The notes beneath the pieces were generated by a model, which saw only the letters and a program-made list of their open reading frames with translations, was not told the origin of the DNA and made no database searches. Positions 47,886-60,600 of a stretch of DNA of 64,000 bases are shown one piece after another. The stretch's first letter is position 1, and every line of letters begins with the position of its first letter. The stretch is taken from assembly GCF_030272615.1 (NCBI RefSeq), contig NC_081414.1:913579648-913643647 (forward strand). The letters run 5' to 3'. Source of the DNA: Cryptomeria japonica. Its lineage: Eukaryota; Streptophyta; Pinopsida; Cupressales; Cupressaceae. Both the position numbers and the translations under genes were made by a program.

Positions 47886-48839
47886 ACCCATTATGATTTC
47901 TTAGAATGGTTACATTGTCTTTGTACAAGTGTTTAAAACCTTGAAAACTTAATTATTTTTATCAAAATTAAAAAAATTATCAACACTAGGTAATGTTATG
48001 AAATGTTTGGTTGTAGAAAAATAAATAAATTAGGATATGATTTTGGCACAAAAAAATGCATATAAAACTTTAGTAAATAGGAGCACAAAAAAATTCATTT
48101 TTACTTGCATGTGATAGTAGTCGAAATAATGCATTAAAGTTGAGAGATATAAGCAATCAAAAGAAGAGAAGCACATACGAAGAATTGATATAGCATATGA
48201 AGGAATTGCACACATAAGAAGAAGTCATTTGGAAAGATGAATGGTAGTTATAAGGATAAAGTCGATGAGAAAATAGAACACAAATAATTTATAGTTGAGA
48301 CCTTGAATAAGTTGAAGATGAAAAAGTTTGATCCTTGCAAAATTATTAAAATATTTGATATAAGAAACATATGAACTCGAGTTCTTGAAATATCTAGGAA
48401 TATAATTAGTGTTTGATTTTGCATATTTATATCAATGCCATGAAGAAGAGTCAAGAGATAGTATCTTGGAATTCAAATGGGAGAACCAAATACCACAACA
48501 ATAGAAAAAGAGACTAAGGAGATAATGGATAGTAGGATTGATAAAAAACACTAGAAATACCTCTAGTATGAGGACTATTTGGTGAAGTAAAAATGTAGGC
48601 CTGAAGAAGATCCATCTTAGATTTCTATGGCTAATCAAGGAAGGCCATCTTAATTTCTTTATAGCCATCAGGAAGCGAGGGAATCACATTTCAAATACCC
48701 TAGGTGTCTAATATAAGAGCATCATAGGTTGTAAGAAGCAATCTTGCCTCACCTATTTTATTTATTTTTAATTATTTGTAGGCTTGAATAACATTCCAAC
48801 CATAATCCATGGGACTATAGATCTTACAACATTTCATTA
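47886..48839. other. duplicon C downstream DNA with two empty sites
   Basis: Paralogous to 25090-25295 joined to 38118-38536 and 39534-39899. It preserves the pre-insertion sites of the 12.8-kb transposon (48075-48078) and of the 1-kb element (near 48490-48500). Confidence 0.8.
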
Positions 48840-50139
48840 CATTTGCATATTTCACCTCATAGTATTAAACACATATTATACATTAAGCCTACAATATCAT
48901 ATCCAATTTCTAAGAGATTCTAATTTTGACTTAATATTGAGCATGATAGATTAATGTTTAGTTTTACAGTTTGAGTTTTTCCACAAATTCTAAAAGCACA
49001 CAACAATAAAGGGACACATTTCCAAGTTCCTTGGACCTAGGAGAGCTTATTTATGAATTGTATCGAGATCGTTGGTTCATCATTACTACATTCATCCCAA
49101 CAGATTCTTCCACATGTTTGGCTAACTACATATTGCACTTTGCATTCTCTTGTTGTTAACTAATGGCTAACTACATACTGCACTTTGCATTCTCTTGTTG
49201 TTAACTAAGTTTACTTATAATGCTAGAAGTTGTTATATAAACATTTCTTGTCATCATTTTAAAGTAATTAGTTCAATGAGTTTGTGTTCCTAGCTTAGCA
49301 TTAGCATTTCATAATGATTGTTTGAATTCTATAACTTACACATAATGGTGTGTATTTGTAATCAAACATTTGTGACATAGAATGTTAGGAACCCATTATG
49401 ACATACTATAATTCATTTCTAAATACAAATTATTAAAATTCATATGATTGTTTTATTGTTATGTAATGGAATTCTCCAATAAATTACATAATTAAATAAT
49501 CTTTTATTAAATATTTCATTCTTAACTATTTCAAACAAAAGTTAATAATACTAAAAACATTACCTTACAAATTTCAAAAATAACCAAAAACCTCCGATAC
49601 CTCCAGCAAACCGTAGAATTAAATTAATAGAAATCGTAAATTAAAAAATTAAATGTTGATGTACATAAAATGGTCGCTACTCGACAAAACTACAAATATA
49701 ATGTCGTCGTGATCGAATAAAATGGTACCAGAAAGGAGAAAGATAAAACTTAGTACCGAAAAGAACATTGGACAGAAAGATGCAAAGACCGCCTCGAATT
49801 ATGCTTTGGCTGTCCTGTAACTAACCTTCGGTCATATTCTCCGCACCTTTGTTAGTTAAAGAATTCTGCTTTAAACAAGTCGGCTTCAAAGAAAAGTTGG
49901 ACATGCCAAAGGATCTATTCAAACGGTTGTAGTAAAGTTTGCAAATAGAGGCCACTAAGGTCTAGTCTCTGCAACGTCCACTGGCCTCCAAAGCAACAAG
50001 TAACCGCCTTACTGTTTGTTAGTTAGTGGGCCCATCTTCCACGCCTGTACCTTCTCTCCCTTCCTCCTTGCTAATAGCTAGGTATTGTAATTTATTCTTC
50101 CTGCTACCCTTTATCCATAAAACAGGTCCTACAAACTTG
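48840..50139 (+). promoter_or_regulatory. upstream region of expansin gene D (duplicon block)
   Basis: Paralogous to the B and C upstream blocks with the same proximal motifs. It has a private 45-bp tandem duplication (gctaactacatattgcactt type) at about 49120-49208. Confidence 0.65.
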
Positions 50140-50147
50140 TATATAAT
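50140..50147 (+). promoter_or_regulatory. TATA box of expansin gene D
   Basis: TATATAAT 124 bp before the ATG at 50264. A small change in the leader (ttttttcccttctagtg) accounts for the extra length. Confidence 0.75.
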
Positions 50148-50263
50148 ACATCCCATCCCCCCTGCCATTTGCATGTCTGTTTCTACTCTGCACTAAGAGG
50201 AGGAGTGTTTGCATAGCCTCTCCGTTTTGTATTTAGTGTCTTTTTTCCCTTCTAGTGCAGCAA

Positions 50264-51202
50264 ATGGCGGCGCTAGTAGTGTTTGGGCTTTCTATGGTGT
50301 TGGGTGTTTTCACTAGAGCTCAGCTTGTTTATGGTTCAGGCTGGACTAACGCCCACGCTACCTTTTACGGAGGCAGCGACGCATCAGGAACCATGGGTGA
50401 GTACTACTCGCTTTACTTAGTCCTTCCAATGTTAAGTGTTTCAGTTTCAAGGTTTTTAAACAGTAAGATTTGACATTTTCTTTTTGCAATGCAGGTGGGG
50501 CGTGTGGGTATGGAAATCTTTACAGTCAGGGATATGGTACTAAAACGGCAGCACTGAGTACTGCTCTGTTCAACAACGGGCTCAGCTGCGGAGCGTGCTA
50601 CGAGATAAAGTGCAACGACGACCCACAATGGTGCCTTTCCTCCTCAATCGTTGTCACCGCCACCAACTTCTGCCCGCCCAACAATGCGCTCCCTAATAAC
50701 AATGGCGGCTGGTGCAATCCTCCGCTTGAGCATTTTGACCTCTCAGAGCCCGTTTTCCAGAACATTGCCAAGTACAGAGCTGGAATTGTGCCTGTCATGT
50801 ACAGGAGGCAAGTTTTTTTTTAAACCATTCCTTTTTGTTTTCCATGCTGTGACTGAATTAGAGGTTAACATATTCTGTATGATTGTTTGTTGCAGGGTGC
50901 CCTGCCATCGCAAGGGAGGAATTCGATTCACCGTAAACGGGCATTCGTACTTCAATCTGGTGCTGATCACGAACGTTGGGGGTGCAGGGGATGTGCATGC
51001 GGTGTCAATAAAGGGCTCAAACACTGGTTGGCAGGCAATGTCACGCAACTGGGGCCAAAACTGGCAGAGCAACACTTTCTTGAATGGGCAGAGCCTTTCC
51101 TTCAAGGTCACTACCAGCGACGGAAAAACCGTCGCTTCCTACAACGTGGCTCCCGCGGGCTGGCAATTTGGCCAGACATTTAGCGGGTCTCAGATACGGT
51201 AG
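50264..51202 (+). CDS. EXPA: alpha-expansin (gene D)
   Basis: Three-exon EXPA gene: exons 50264-50396, 50495-50807 and 50896-51202, 250 residues. The signal peptide is [16 protein letters not shown]. Domain-1 cysteines, HFD at 124-126 and the C-terminal WGQNW block are conserved. Private changes include [20 protein letters not shown] and [13 protein letters not shown]. Intron 2 is a GC-AG intron (AG|GCAAGT) of 88 bp, which would shift the frame if retained, unlike in B and C. I chose the ATG at 50264 because it aligns with the starts of the other three copies. Probably functional. Confidence 0.97.
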
Positions 51203-52149
51203 CTTCTAGCTACTTTGTAACCACAAGTAGTGGGTATGTTAGCGGTGATATATTTTAGGGCTAAGATTCAAGTTTTAGTATGTCTACTTAGCCAGAGTCT
51301 GTTTTATTTGGTCATTTTGGTGTTTTGAATGTATTGTCGGGATGCCGCGGTGGCTACAAAACGCCACCCGTGCCCTTTACAGATTGTAGTTGCTCTTTGG
51401 TTAATAGGAGGCAGAGGAGTTTTGTCGCCACCCGCACTTACCAACGGTATTCCCGGTGGTGTAAAAGTGTGTTGTATTCAAGTAAAAAATTGCATGCTGA
51501 CTGTAAATCTTGTCTTGTCTCTGTTTGAATTCGCTAATTTTATAAGTTCAAAATATGTTCACTTTTCGTCAAAATTTGTTTCATTTGAATGGTTCGAGTG
51601 GGTTCCTCTTAGATGAAGATTTCAAAAGTTTGATCCCATAATACTTTATTTTGTAAGAGCCGTGAATATGGGTGGGCTCGGAATTCTTATATTCTTACAA
51701 AGCACTCACCATATATCTTATGATATATTTTAGTGCTTGAACATTGACCTTCGGGTTTAGGTGCAAGGGACGTAGATTCCGCACTTTCGATTAAAAATTA
51801 CGCCTTGAAAAAAGTATAAAACAAAACTGGACAAGAAATTTGTCTCTGTTAAACAAAATGTGCCACAAAATGTGCAACAACAACGGTGCCATTTTCTATT
51901 TAAATTAGTATTCTTTTTAAAAATACGTTGAAAAAGGTGTAATTTTGTATAAAGCTAAGTTAATATTTCTAATTTTATATATTCTTAATCATATGCATTT
52001 TTTAAATTTTTTTAATGTATATATCTTATTAAATTTGTCTTATGAATAGATTAAAATATTTATCTCTATCTTTATCGAGATTAAATTATTATACATTCAA
52101 TATGATTATGTGCTCTCCCAAGGTCATTTTGGCATTGTAGATCTTTATC
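51203..52149 (+). other. 3' region of gene D, truncated duplicon
   Basis: Probable 3' UTR to about 51500, then duplicon DNA that jumps at about 52135 from the gene-proximal downstream block (ctctcccaaggtcatttt) to the distal upstream block (acctacaacatcacatcc). About 2 kb of the standard unit is therefore missing. Confidence 0.6.
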
Positions 52150-52515
52150 ATGCACATTGAACCTACAACATCACATCCAAAATTTAGGGGATTCTAATAA
52201 TCACAAAGGCATAATTTAGTCCTTGACTTAGTATTGAGCATGTGAAAGAAAATCCTAGTTTCACTATTTGAGTTTTGCAACGACATGCTTCCAAGGTCAT
52301 TGGAACTAGGAGATATTAGAGATTATTGTATGAACTACATCAAGATTCTTTGAATCATCATCCCAAAAGATTCTTCCACACGTTTAGCTAATTACACACT
52401 ACACTTTGCATTTCCTAGTTGCCGGCTAAGATTACTTCTAATGTTAGAATTTGCTATATTTTCTCATGATCATTTGAAAGCAATTAGTTCAACAAGTTGA
52501 GTTTCTAACTTATGG

Positions 52516-52586
52516 CATGTTCCCATGCAGCTGCATTTACTTAAATTTAAGTAGAAAATAGAGTTAAGCAGCCGCATGGGAACATG
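52516..52586. mobile_element. 71-bp foldback MITE in duplicon E
   Basis: 19-bp inverted termini CATGTTCCCATGCRGCTGC (18 of 19 match) enclose about 33 bp. The corresponding place in B, C and D (cctagcttagcattagcatt) lacks it. Confidence 0.65.
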
Positions 52587-52964
52587 ATGTTAGTTCATTA
52601 GCATTTAACTATACACTTTCATTCAAATTTTATAATTTGCACATAATAGTGTGCCTGAATGTAATCAAAGAGTTGTCACCTAGCATGTGAGACATTCTTT
52701 GTCACCTAGCATGTGAGACATCCATTTCAGCATACTATAATTCATTTATGAGTAAGAATGATTTAAATTAGATTATTTTTTGTTGTTCCATTGTGTGATT
52801 GAACATTAAATTACATGATTGAATAATCCTTTATTTATAACTACATCAATTGTTTTTTTTTTAACTACATCAATTGTTTGTCCTATGTAAATTGAAAAAA
52901 AAACTTTATAATACTAAAAACATTACCATACAAATTTTAAATTTTAAAAATCCCTAATACTTAT

Positions 52965-53338
52965 GTGGGATCCATTATGCATGCAAGGGTCAAAAAGTGA
53001 TCATTTCATAAGTGTTGTTCAATACTCACTTAAAGATGCCCCAATAACCATGCACTTAAAATTGCCAATACTTATGCACAAATGTCCCAATAGTTGTGTG
53101 CTATGGGTATAATAAAGGTACACAAATGAGGCAATTATAGTGTTGTGTGCTATGGGTATAATAAAGGTACACAAATGAGGCAATTATAGTCCAAAAATGC
53201 TAACTATTGGAAGTAAAGTGAGTAATTATTGGTACATGTGAAATTTTTTAATGAACTTTTAGTTATCACTTTTTGATTTCTTTAAAATTAGTAGTTGAGA
53301 GGTTGGATAAGTAAGAAGTGAATGGTAATTGGGACCCC
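52965..53338 (+). repeat. dispersed repeat copy in duplicon E, pairs with 2435-2750
   Basis: Starts gtgggatcc and ends aattgggacc; absent from the B, C and D upstream blocks, where cctcaaccaaaccctagaatt is continuous. It contains a 48-bp direct duplication (ttgtgtgctatgggtataat type) at about 53093-53189. Confidence 0.6.
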
Positions 53339-53956
53339 TAAAATTAAATCAACAATCATAAAATAAATTAAAATATTGATATAAATAAAATAAGAGCCGC
53401 TTACTACCTACATATATACTACATATATATTGTCTTCGATATGGGAAGATAGAATGTAAAATGTTTTGTGTGTTGTGTTTTGTGTCGTTATATGTAATGA
53501 GACTAAAGAACTATACGTAAGCTTTGATGAAGTAATATAGGAAGCTATCCCATTAAAGATAGCACTTACCATTTAAAAAAAATAAAAAAATAATTTTTTT
53601 TTGGCCCAATCCCTTTTTATTAAAAGTGCTCAAATATGAAACGTAACAGCCATTCTGTCAACTGAATAAATACCGCCCTAAAATTATGCTTTGGGTGTCA
53701 TGTAACTAACCTTCGCTCATATTCTCTGTACCTTTGTTAGATAAAGAATTATGCTTTAAAGAAGTCGGCTTGAAAGTAAAGTTAGATCTATGCAAACGGT
53801 TATTTAGTGGGCGCTAAGTAACCACCTTACTGTTAGTTAGTTAGTTAGTGGGTCCATCTTCCAAGCCTTTACCTGTCTACTAGCTAGGTATTATAATTTA
53901 TTCATACTGCAACCCTTTATCTTCAAAGTTGTATATAATATATTCCATCCCCCCAT

Positions 53957-55222
53957 GCCAGCCGTTCCAGCCGTTCCCTTTAGGAATGATAAGCGGCAGG
54001 GGTGCTTTGTCTCCCCTCGCCCTTTCCATGTTGTACAAATCTTCTAGCAATTCACAATTCGAGGAAATATGTTTGACCTTAATTTTGTAATCATTACACA
54101 CTTATATTTGAATTTGAGTATTTAGGGGGTTATTATAGTTATAAATGATTTTTTTAAATTCTGGCCATGGTTATTTAAATCAGGACAATTATAGGTATGG
54201 ATGAATTTTTAAGTTATTGGAAAGAGATTTTTCTTTTGGGTTCAAATCAGGTTGAAAAGTTGAAAGTTGAGTAACCCATATCATAGATACATAAAATAAA
54301 TTGATAGTTTGATAATCTTAAAAATAAAGTTGTGGAGTTGGAGAATTAAATTTGAAGATTTATACAAACAAATCATCAATAAAGGTGACTAAATTATACA
54401 ATCTCCATTATGTATGTTTACAAGGACATGGTATAGAAAAATGACTAAAGTTGAAACCCAACAACAAGGGTTACATCAATCACTTCACTAAAGGACATGA
54501 ATTGCTAAAATAATCGAATATATAAGATTGTTTTTGAGAAATTTAAGCAACCAAATGGCACCAAATGATAATGAACAAAGACATGAATTATGGTGCACCA
54601 AGTAGCTAATAATGCTACAAAACACAAATAGGTTTAACTTGATTGACTTGTAGTGCACCATGTAGCAACCAATGCTACAAAGATACAATTCTGGAATAAT
54701 ACATTGCTACCTCTAATACCTAAGAAAATATTACATGTACACAAGACCCAGAGGAACAATGTAATTTTTAAAAACTCCCTCTATAATATTGGTGGCCTTA
54801 TAAAGGCCTACATATATGTTACATAACCAAAACATGGTCAAAAATTAATTTCACAAATGTACAATGGAAACAATAGATGACATAATAAGTGTATGGAAAT
54901 ATATTTACAACTTTTTTAGTTACCGACAACAATATAATTTGACAATTCAATCGCAACAAGCATACTCTAGAAGAACAATGAATAGATCCAGTAGAACATT
55001 ATCACCCAACAATTATACTTGTTCTTGAAATGTTTTACACTTTGTTGATTTTGGGTGAGATAATTGTTTTGATGATTGTTTTGAGTTGAGTGTGAAATAA
55101 TACATTGATTTTTCTTGATTAGACCTATTTTTTAGAACACAACAAGATAATTTGGAAGAAGACAATAGAACAAAGTTTTACAATTTCAATTATTACATGA
55201 AAAAAACCCTTAGAAAACATAG
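53957..55222. other. intergenic DNA between duplicon E and the copia elements
   Basis: Mostly AT-rich with no recognised gene. A short direct repeat (agtgcaccatgtagcaacca type) occurs at about 54590 and 54653. A 67-codon minus-strand frame at 53898-54101 runs across the breakpoint and is not supported. Confidence 0.4.
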
Positions 55223-55549
55223 TGTTAGAGTAATCTTTTATTAGCTAATAATTATATATTTAATTATTAGTTTATTATACTCTATGCTTAAGCTAAACTT
55301 AGGAATCTTATAATTCTTTAGGGTTTTCACCTTTACGGTTTCGAGTATCTTCTTATAAGGATTCTCTCTTTGTATTTTTCATAACAACTATAATTATTGA
55401 ATTGTATTCTTGTTGCACAATCAATATGACTCCTCTTTTCTGGATCTTTGAATTCTGCCCTCCATAGCTTTTTTGCTTCTCTCCTTCTGTGATAGGTTTG
55501 CATGCAGGTGATCTTTGGGAGTTATAGAGTTGATTTTTCCTCAACTCCA
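55223..55549 (+). repeat. 5' LTR of the outer copia-type element (327 bp)
   Basis: TGTTAGAGTAATC...CTCAACTCCA followed after 3 bp by the PBS TGGTATCAGAGC. The TG...CA ends and the PBS define it. Confidence 0.8.
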
Positions 55550-55552
55550 ATA

Positions 55553-55564
55553 TGGTATCAGAGC
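55553..55564 (+). other. primer-binding site of the outer element
   Basis: TGGTATCAGAGC, the standard plant copia PBS complementary to initiator methionine tRNA. Confidence 0.85.
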
Positions 55565-55990
55565 TCCAAATCTACATGTCCCTGTTCTCTTCATGAGAGA
55601 TTTTGGGCCTTGTTCTTCAGATCTGTGTCTTCAGAGGTTTGTGCAGTTGTTTTTTCCATTTCTTGGGGTACCTAATTTTTTTGGGTACATTTTGGTGCCA
55701 AAAGGACCTCATGGTTGGATTTAGGAGGCCGATTCCACGAATTTTGATATATAATTTGACCTATTTCGATGACAAGGGCATCTGGTCCATGATTTTTCCT
55801 TGACACACTTTACAAGGCACACAAATCCATATGGTTGTACCCACAAATGCGTCAGAAAATTTTTTGTCAATAAATAAATAAATTATTTTTTATTTATTTT
55901 TATTGTTTTACCCTCTTTATGCCCTAAAAGAGGGGTTTTTTTTCTTCTTTTGGTCGTAACTTGGGCATACAGAGGCGTTTTTCGACAAAC

Positions 55991-55995
55991 CTTAT
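55991..55995. repeat. 5-bp target site duplication of the inner copia (left)
   Basis: CTTAT, repeated at 63579-63583 after the 3' LTR. Confidence 0.9.
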
Positions 55996-57573
55996 TGTTG
56001 GCATTATGTGAACCGGCATGAAGACATAATGATATTGGATGTTGTCATTGATGTCAATATGAGACATAGTGTGAACCGGCACATGTGATAGGTGAATAGA
56101 GAGAGGAATCGACATATGTATGAACCGGTTTATATGCCAAAGTGAAGTGGCATATTTGTTCAAGGTGAACCGGCATGTAGTTATGAGAACCGGCACATGG
56201 AAGCATTGTATGACTACCGGTTGGTAGGTAGCTTCCACTTTGGGGTTTCCGGTTGGAGTACCTCAAGTTTGTGTGACTCAATTGGTGATCTTTATATGAT
56301 GAGTTAGCAGTATGATGGAGGACAGATCATGTTGCCACGTAAGCTCTGTGCGCGTGAAGGATCTTGCATGAAGAAGACTATTCCTATCTACCTCGGGAAT
56401 GTGCGAAGTCTGTCAAACAGTGATAACGTGTGATGGGTTATCAACCGCCAAGAAATCGGTGGATAATGGACGATGGAGAATGTCTTGAGATCAATTCAAG
56501 ATTGTTGCATTTAATGCAGTATGATTCAGCGGTTAGGATCGAACCATTTGAATTGCTTAACCTAACAGGTTTAGGGTTTTTGCTACCGACCTGTATGTTT
56601 CCTATAAGGTCGATGTTGTGTTTCTTTCTGAGGTTGTTGGCAAAAGTTGTGAATGTGTATCCAAGGGACGTGATACGTGATTCTTGCCAGACCAAAGGAG
56701 AGAAGAGATACCTGCAAAGTGAATGTGCAGAAGGAAAATAGGAGCCTAAACGGATCTGCATTAGCATTGAGTGTTGTTAACAGATCATTGTAATACCTGT
56801 TGATCTCTAACCACTTCAACAGTTGTAAAATCCCCTAACAGGGTAGCCTTAACTGGCTTGATTCAAAATCCCTTAAATTGAGTGGTCTTAACCGACTTGA
56901 TTCAAATCCCTTAACCGGGTAACTCGAGGCTAATGAGTTCTGAGAAACTAGAGAGCTTAGGAGATCCTTTTAGCTATTGAGTTCCTGAAATCCTCTAACA
57001 AGGTGACCCTACCGGGTTTAACCCTTAACCGGGTGATCCCTAATAGGATCGGTTCCTACCAGAACCTATTGTAATGTCCTTAACCGGACAAGGCTCCTAA
57101 CAGAGCGGACTTCTAAAGAGTTCAAAAAGTAGCTTGTGGGTATTCATCCCCACCGTGGTTTTTCCCAGTTGGGTTTCCACGTGAAAAATATGTGTGTCAT
57201 GTGAAATGCTTTTGTCTTGTGATGCTTTGTCTGACCTGTTAAGCACATGAAGGTTCTATATTTTATGCCTGTCTATAAAACATATTGAACTCACTATTGT
57301 GAAGATCTGGTGGTTAAGTTTACTTGTTTATGCATGAGAATATAATGATACTGTAGTATTGAGCTAAGAGGAAAGCTTATTGAGTGACCGGTTCATGACT
57401 GATTGAGCTGTACTGGATGTTACTAGTTGCACTCCGTTTTATCAGTATCCTTGTTTGTCAGTCGTTTGGAGCATTTGTTGTCAAACCGGTTTTGGACTGT
57501 ATTTGTGTTTGTACTGATTCACGCCCCCTTCTCAGTACCGGTTTGGTACTAGTGGTTCATCATTGAGTTATCA
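55996..57573 (+). repeat. 5' LTR of the inner copia (1,578 bp)
   Basis: TGTTGGCATTATG...TGAGTTATCA. It is rich in aaccggcat and aaccgg motifs and contains several short internal repeats (taaccgggt types). It differs from the 3' LTR by about 4% in the portions compared, plus small tandem-repeat length changes. Confidence 0.95.
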
Positions 57574-57575
57574 AT

Positions 57576-57587
57576 TGGTATTAGAGC
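57576..57587 (+). other. primer-binding site of the inner copia
   Basis: TGGTATTAGAGC, two bases after the LTR end; the initiator-Met type PBS with one change. Confidence 0.85.
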
Positions 57588-57643
57588 GCCTCCAGGTCCT
57601 CTGTGTTGTAAGCCTAACCGCTTGAGGAAAAGATCCTAGTCAA

Positions 57644-60600
57644 ATGATGAAGAGGGAAGGTCCAAAGTTTAACAGGGAAAATTTTTGTATATGGAAAGAC
57701 AGGATGAAGATATTCATTAAAAGCATGGGTGTTCGACACTGGAGTTATGTTGAAAGTGTATATGTTGTTCCTACCAGTACTCTCACCGATGACCGAAAGA
57801 GAGAGATACAAGAAAATGGGCAAGTCATGGAAGCCCTCATCAGTAGTCTATCTGACATTGAGTTTATTGATGTTCAGGACAAGGCAAATCCCAAAGAGGT
57901 ATGGGATGCTCTTGAAAATATCTATGGTGGTGATGAGCATGTAAAATAGGCTAAGGAAGAAAGCCTGAGAGGGAAGTTTGAAGACATGCGAATGGTTGAA
58001 GGAGAGACCATTCAACAGTATGGAATAAGAATCAAAACAGTTGTTGGAGAAATAAAGAGTCCAGGTGGAAAAATAGAAGATTCCACTGTGGTAAGTAAAG
58101 TTCTGAGATCCCTGTTGCCGGTCTATGCAATAAGGGTTGCTGCTATTCAGGAGCTAAGATCAATATACAAGTCTAAGGTGTCCTTGGACTCCATCATAGC
58201 CAAGTTGACAGCCTATGAGTTGAATAGTTTTGATGGAAGTGTTCAAAAGATAGAATCAACTTTTAGAGCCTCTGCTATACCTTCCAGAAAAGGAAAAGAG
58301 GCTAGCAATAGTGAGGAACCTAATCAGAGCAGAGAAATGAAGGATGAAGAGTTTCTGATGGAATTTGAAGCACTTCTTGCCAAGAAATTCTCAAAAGGAA
58401 CTGGTAAATACAAAGGTAAGCTACCTTTGAAATGTTTTTCCTGTAACTGGATAGGACATATTGCTATGAACTGTCCTAATAGTGACAACAAGGATAAACT
58501 GGAAAGGTTCAAGAAATTCAAAGGAGGAAATCGGAGAAATTGTTTTGTGGCAGTTGATGAAGGTGTCACAGATGAGGAATCAGAAGATGAAGAGAATGAA
58601 GACATTGTGTTTGTTGATGTAAAGGAAGATGTGGCAGACAAGAAGGCTCTTGTCTCCTAGTTTGATGATTCCAATGAGTGGATCATTGATAGTGGCTGTT
58701 CTCACCATATGACTGGTGACCGGAGCAAGTTTCTATCCTTAGAGGAGTATGATGGTGGTGTGGTTCGCTTTGGCAATGATGCACCATGCATGGTCAAAGG
58801 CAGAGGGTCCACCTCTTTAAATGGAAAGAGTAGTGCTGACAATGTGTACTGGGTTGATGGTCTTAGACACAACCTTCTAAGTGTTGCCCAGCTAAATGAC
58901 AATGGCCTCACTCTGCAATTCAAGAATGGAGTTTGCAGAATCAAAGGTAAAGATGGTAAATTGGTAGCCACCGACATGCAGACTAAAGGTAACCTATTTC
59001 ATCTGAATGCAAATATAAGTACATGTCTTATGGCTAAGCTTGATGATAGTTGGATATGGCATAGGAGATTCTGCCATGTGAACTTTGATAACATTGTGAA
59101 GGCTAGTAAGATCAAGGCAGTCAGAGGGTTGCCGGTGCTAAGCAAACCGGATAATACCTTGTGTAGAGAATGTCAATTGGGGAAAATATCTTCCTCAACC
59201 TTTAAAGGTAAATCTTTCACTGCTGACAACTTGCTTGATCTTGTGCATATTGATTTATGTGGTCCTATGAAAACTAGAAGTGTGTAAGGTGATAGGTACT
59301 TCATGATTCTCACTGATGACTACTCAAGAATGATGTGGGTCACATTCTTGAAAGACAAGTCTGAAGCTTTTGGGAAATTCAAAGCTTTCAGAGCATTAGT
59401 GGAGAAGGAAAGCGGTAAAAGGATCAAATGTCTCAGAACTGATCAAGGAGGGGAATTCACTTCCAGTGAATTCAACAAGTATGGTGAAGAATTTGGCATC
59501 AAGAGACAACTGGCTGCCCCCTGGACTCCACAACAGAATGGCCTAGCAGAGAGGAATAACCGGACGGTGGTTGAAGCAGCTAGAACCATGTTGATTCAAG
59601 GAAAGGTTGCTCACACCTTTTGGAGAGAAGCGGTGAGCACTGCAGTCTACACTATGAACCTGGTACTCATCAACAAGGGTAAGGACAAAACTCCTTATGA
59701 GTATTGGACCAGTAAGACACCTGTGGTTAACTACTTTAAGGTATTTGGTAGCAAATGTTACATCAAGAGGAGTGAACATCAGGGCAAATTTGAAGCTAAA
59801 TGTGATGAGGGAATATTTCTAGGATATTCCACCAAGAGTAAATCTTTCAGGTGCTACAACAATAGGACTCAGAGAATTATGGAAAGCATCAATGTAAGAG
59901 TTGATGAATCCTCTGAGAAGACTGAGGAAACTGACAGTGAGCAAGCTGTAAATGAACTGGTTGCAACCTTCTGGGAACCGGTTGTTAGTCAACCGAGTAC
60001 CAGTAACAGTGTTCCTGAACTGGTGAATGCTGATACTAATGAAGATGAGGATGAAGAAGAGAAGCAAGAAGAACCAGTTAAGACCATTCCTCGGTATGTC
60101 AAGTTGAATCATGATCCCAAGCAGATCATAGGTGATAAGGATGCAGGAATCCTTACCAGAAGAAAGATTAGAGAAAACTCATGTATGATCTCTAAATTTG
60201 AGCCTAAGTCATTCAAAGAGGCTCATAAAGATGAAGACTGGATCAAGGCAATGGAAGAAGAACTTGACTAGATAGAGAAAAATGGTACATGGTCCTTGGT
60301 ACCCAGACTAGAGCATAAAAATGTCATTGGCACCAAATGGGTGTTCAGAAATAAGTTGAATGAGGATGGCACTGTGATCAGGAATAAAGCCAGAATGGTA
60401 TGCAAAGGATATGCTCAAGAAGAAGGTGAAGACTATGGGGAAACCTTTGCTCCTGTAGCCAGATTGGAAGGAGTTCGTAGGCTTCTTGCATATGCAACTT
60501 TTAAGAGGTTCAAGGTATATCAAATGGATGTAAAATCTGCATTCCTAAATGGTGTACTTGAAGAGGAGGTGTATATTGAGCAACTAGATGGGTTTGCCCT

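Larger units (their letters stand above)
52150..53956 (+). pseudogene. fifth expansin duplicon, promoter only
   Basis: Aligns with the upstream blocks of B, C and D up to the TATA box (TATATAAT at 53932-53939) and the following tattccatcccccc. Paralogy then stops at about 53956 and unrelated sequence (ccgttccagccgttcc) follows, so no expansin exon is present. The proximal promoter motifs (ctaaccttcgctcatattct, gcaaacggtta, gtgggtccatcttcca) survive. Confidence 0.75.

Noticed and set aside
50255-50263. An upstream start for expansin D, three codons earlier
   Set aside because: It would use a GTG codon. The ATG at 50264 aligns with the starts of the other three genes.
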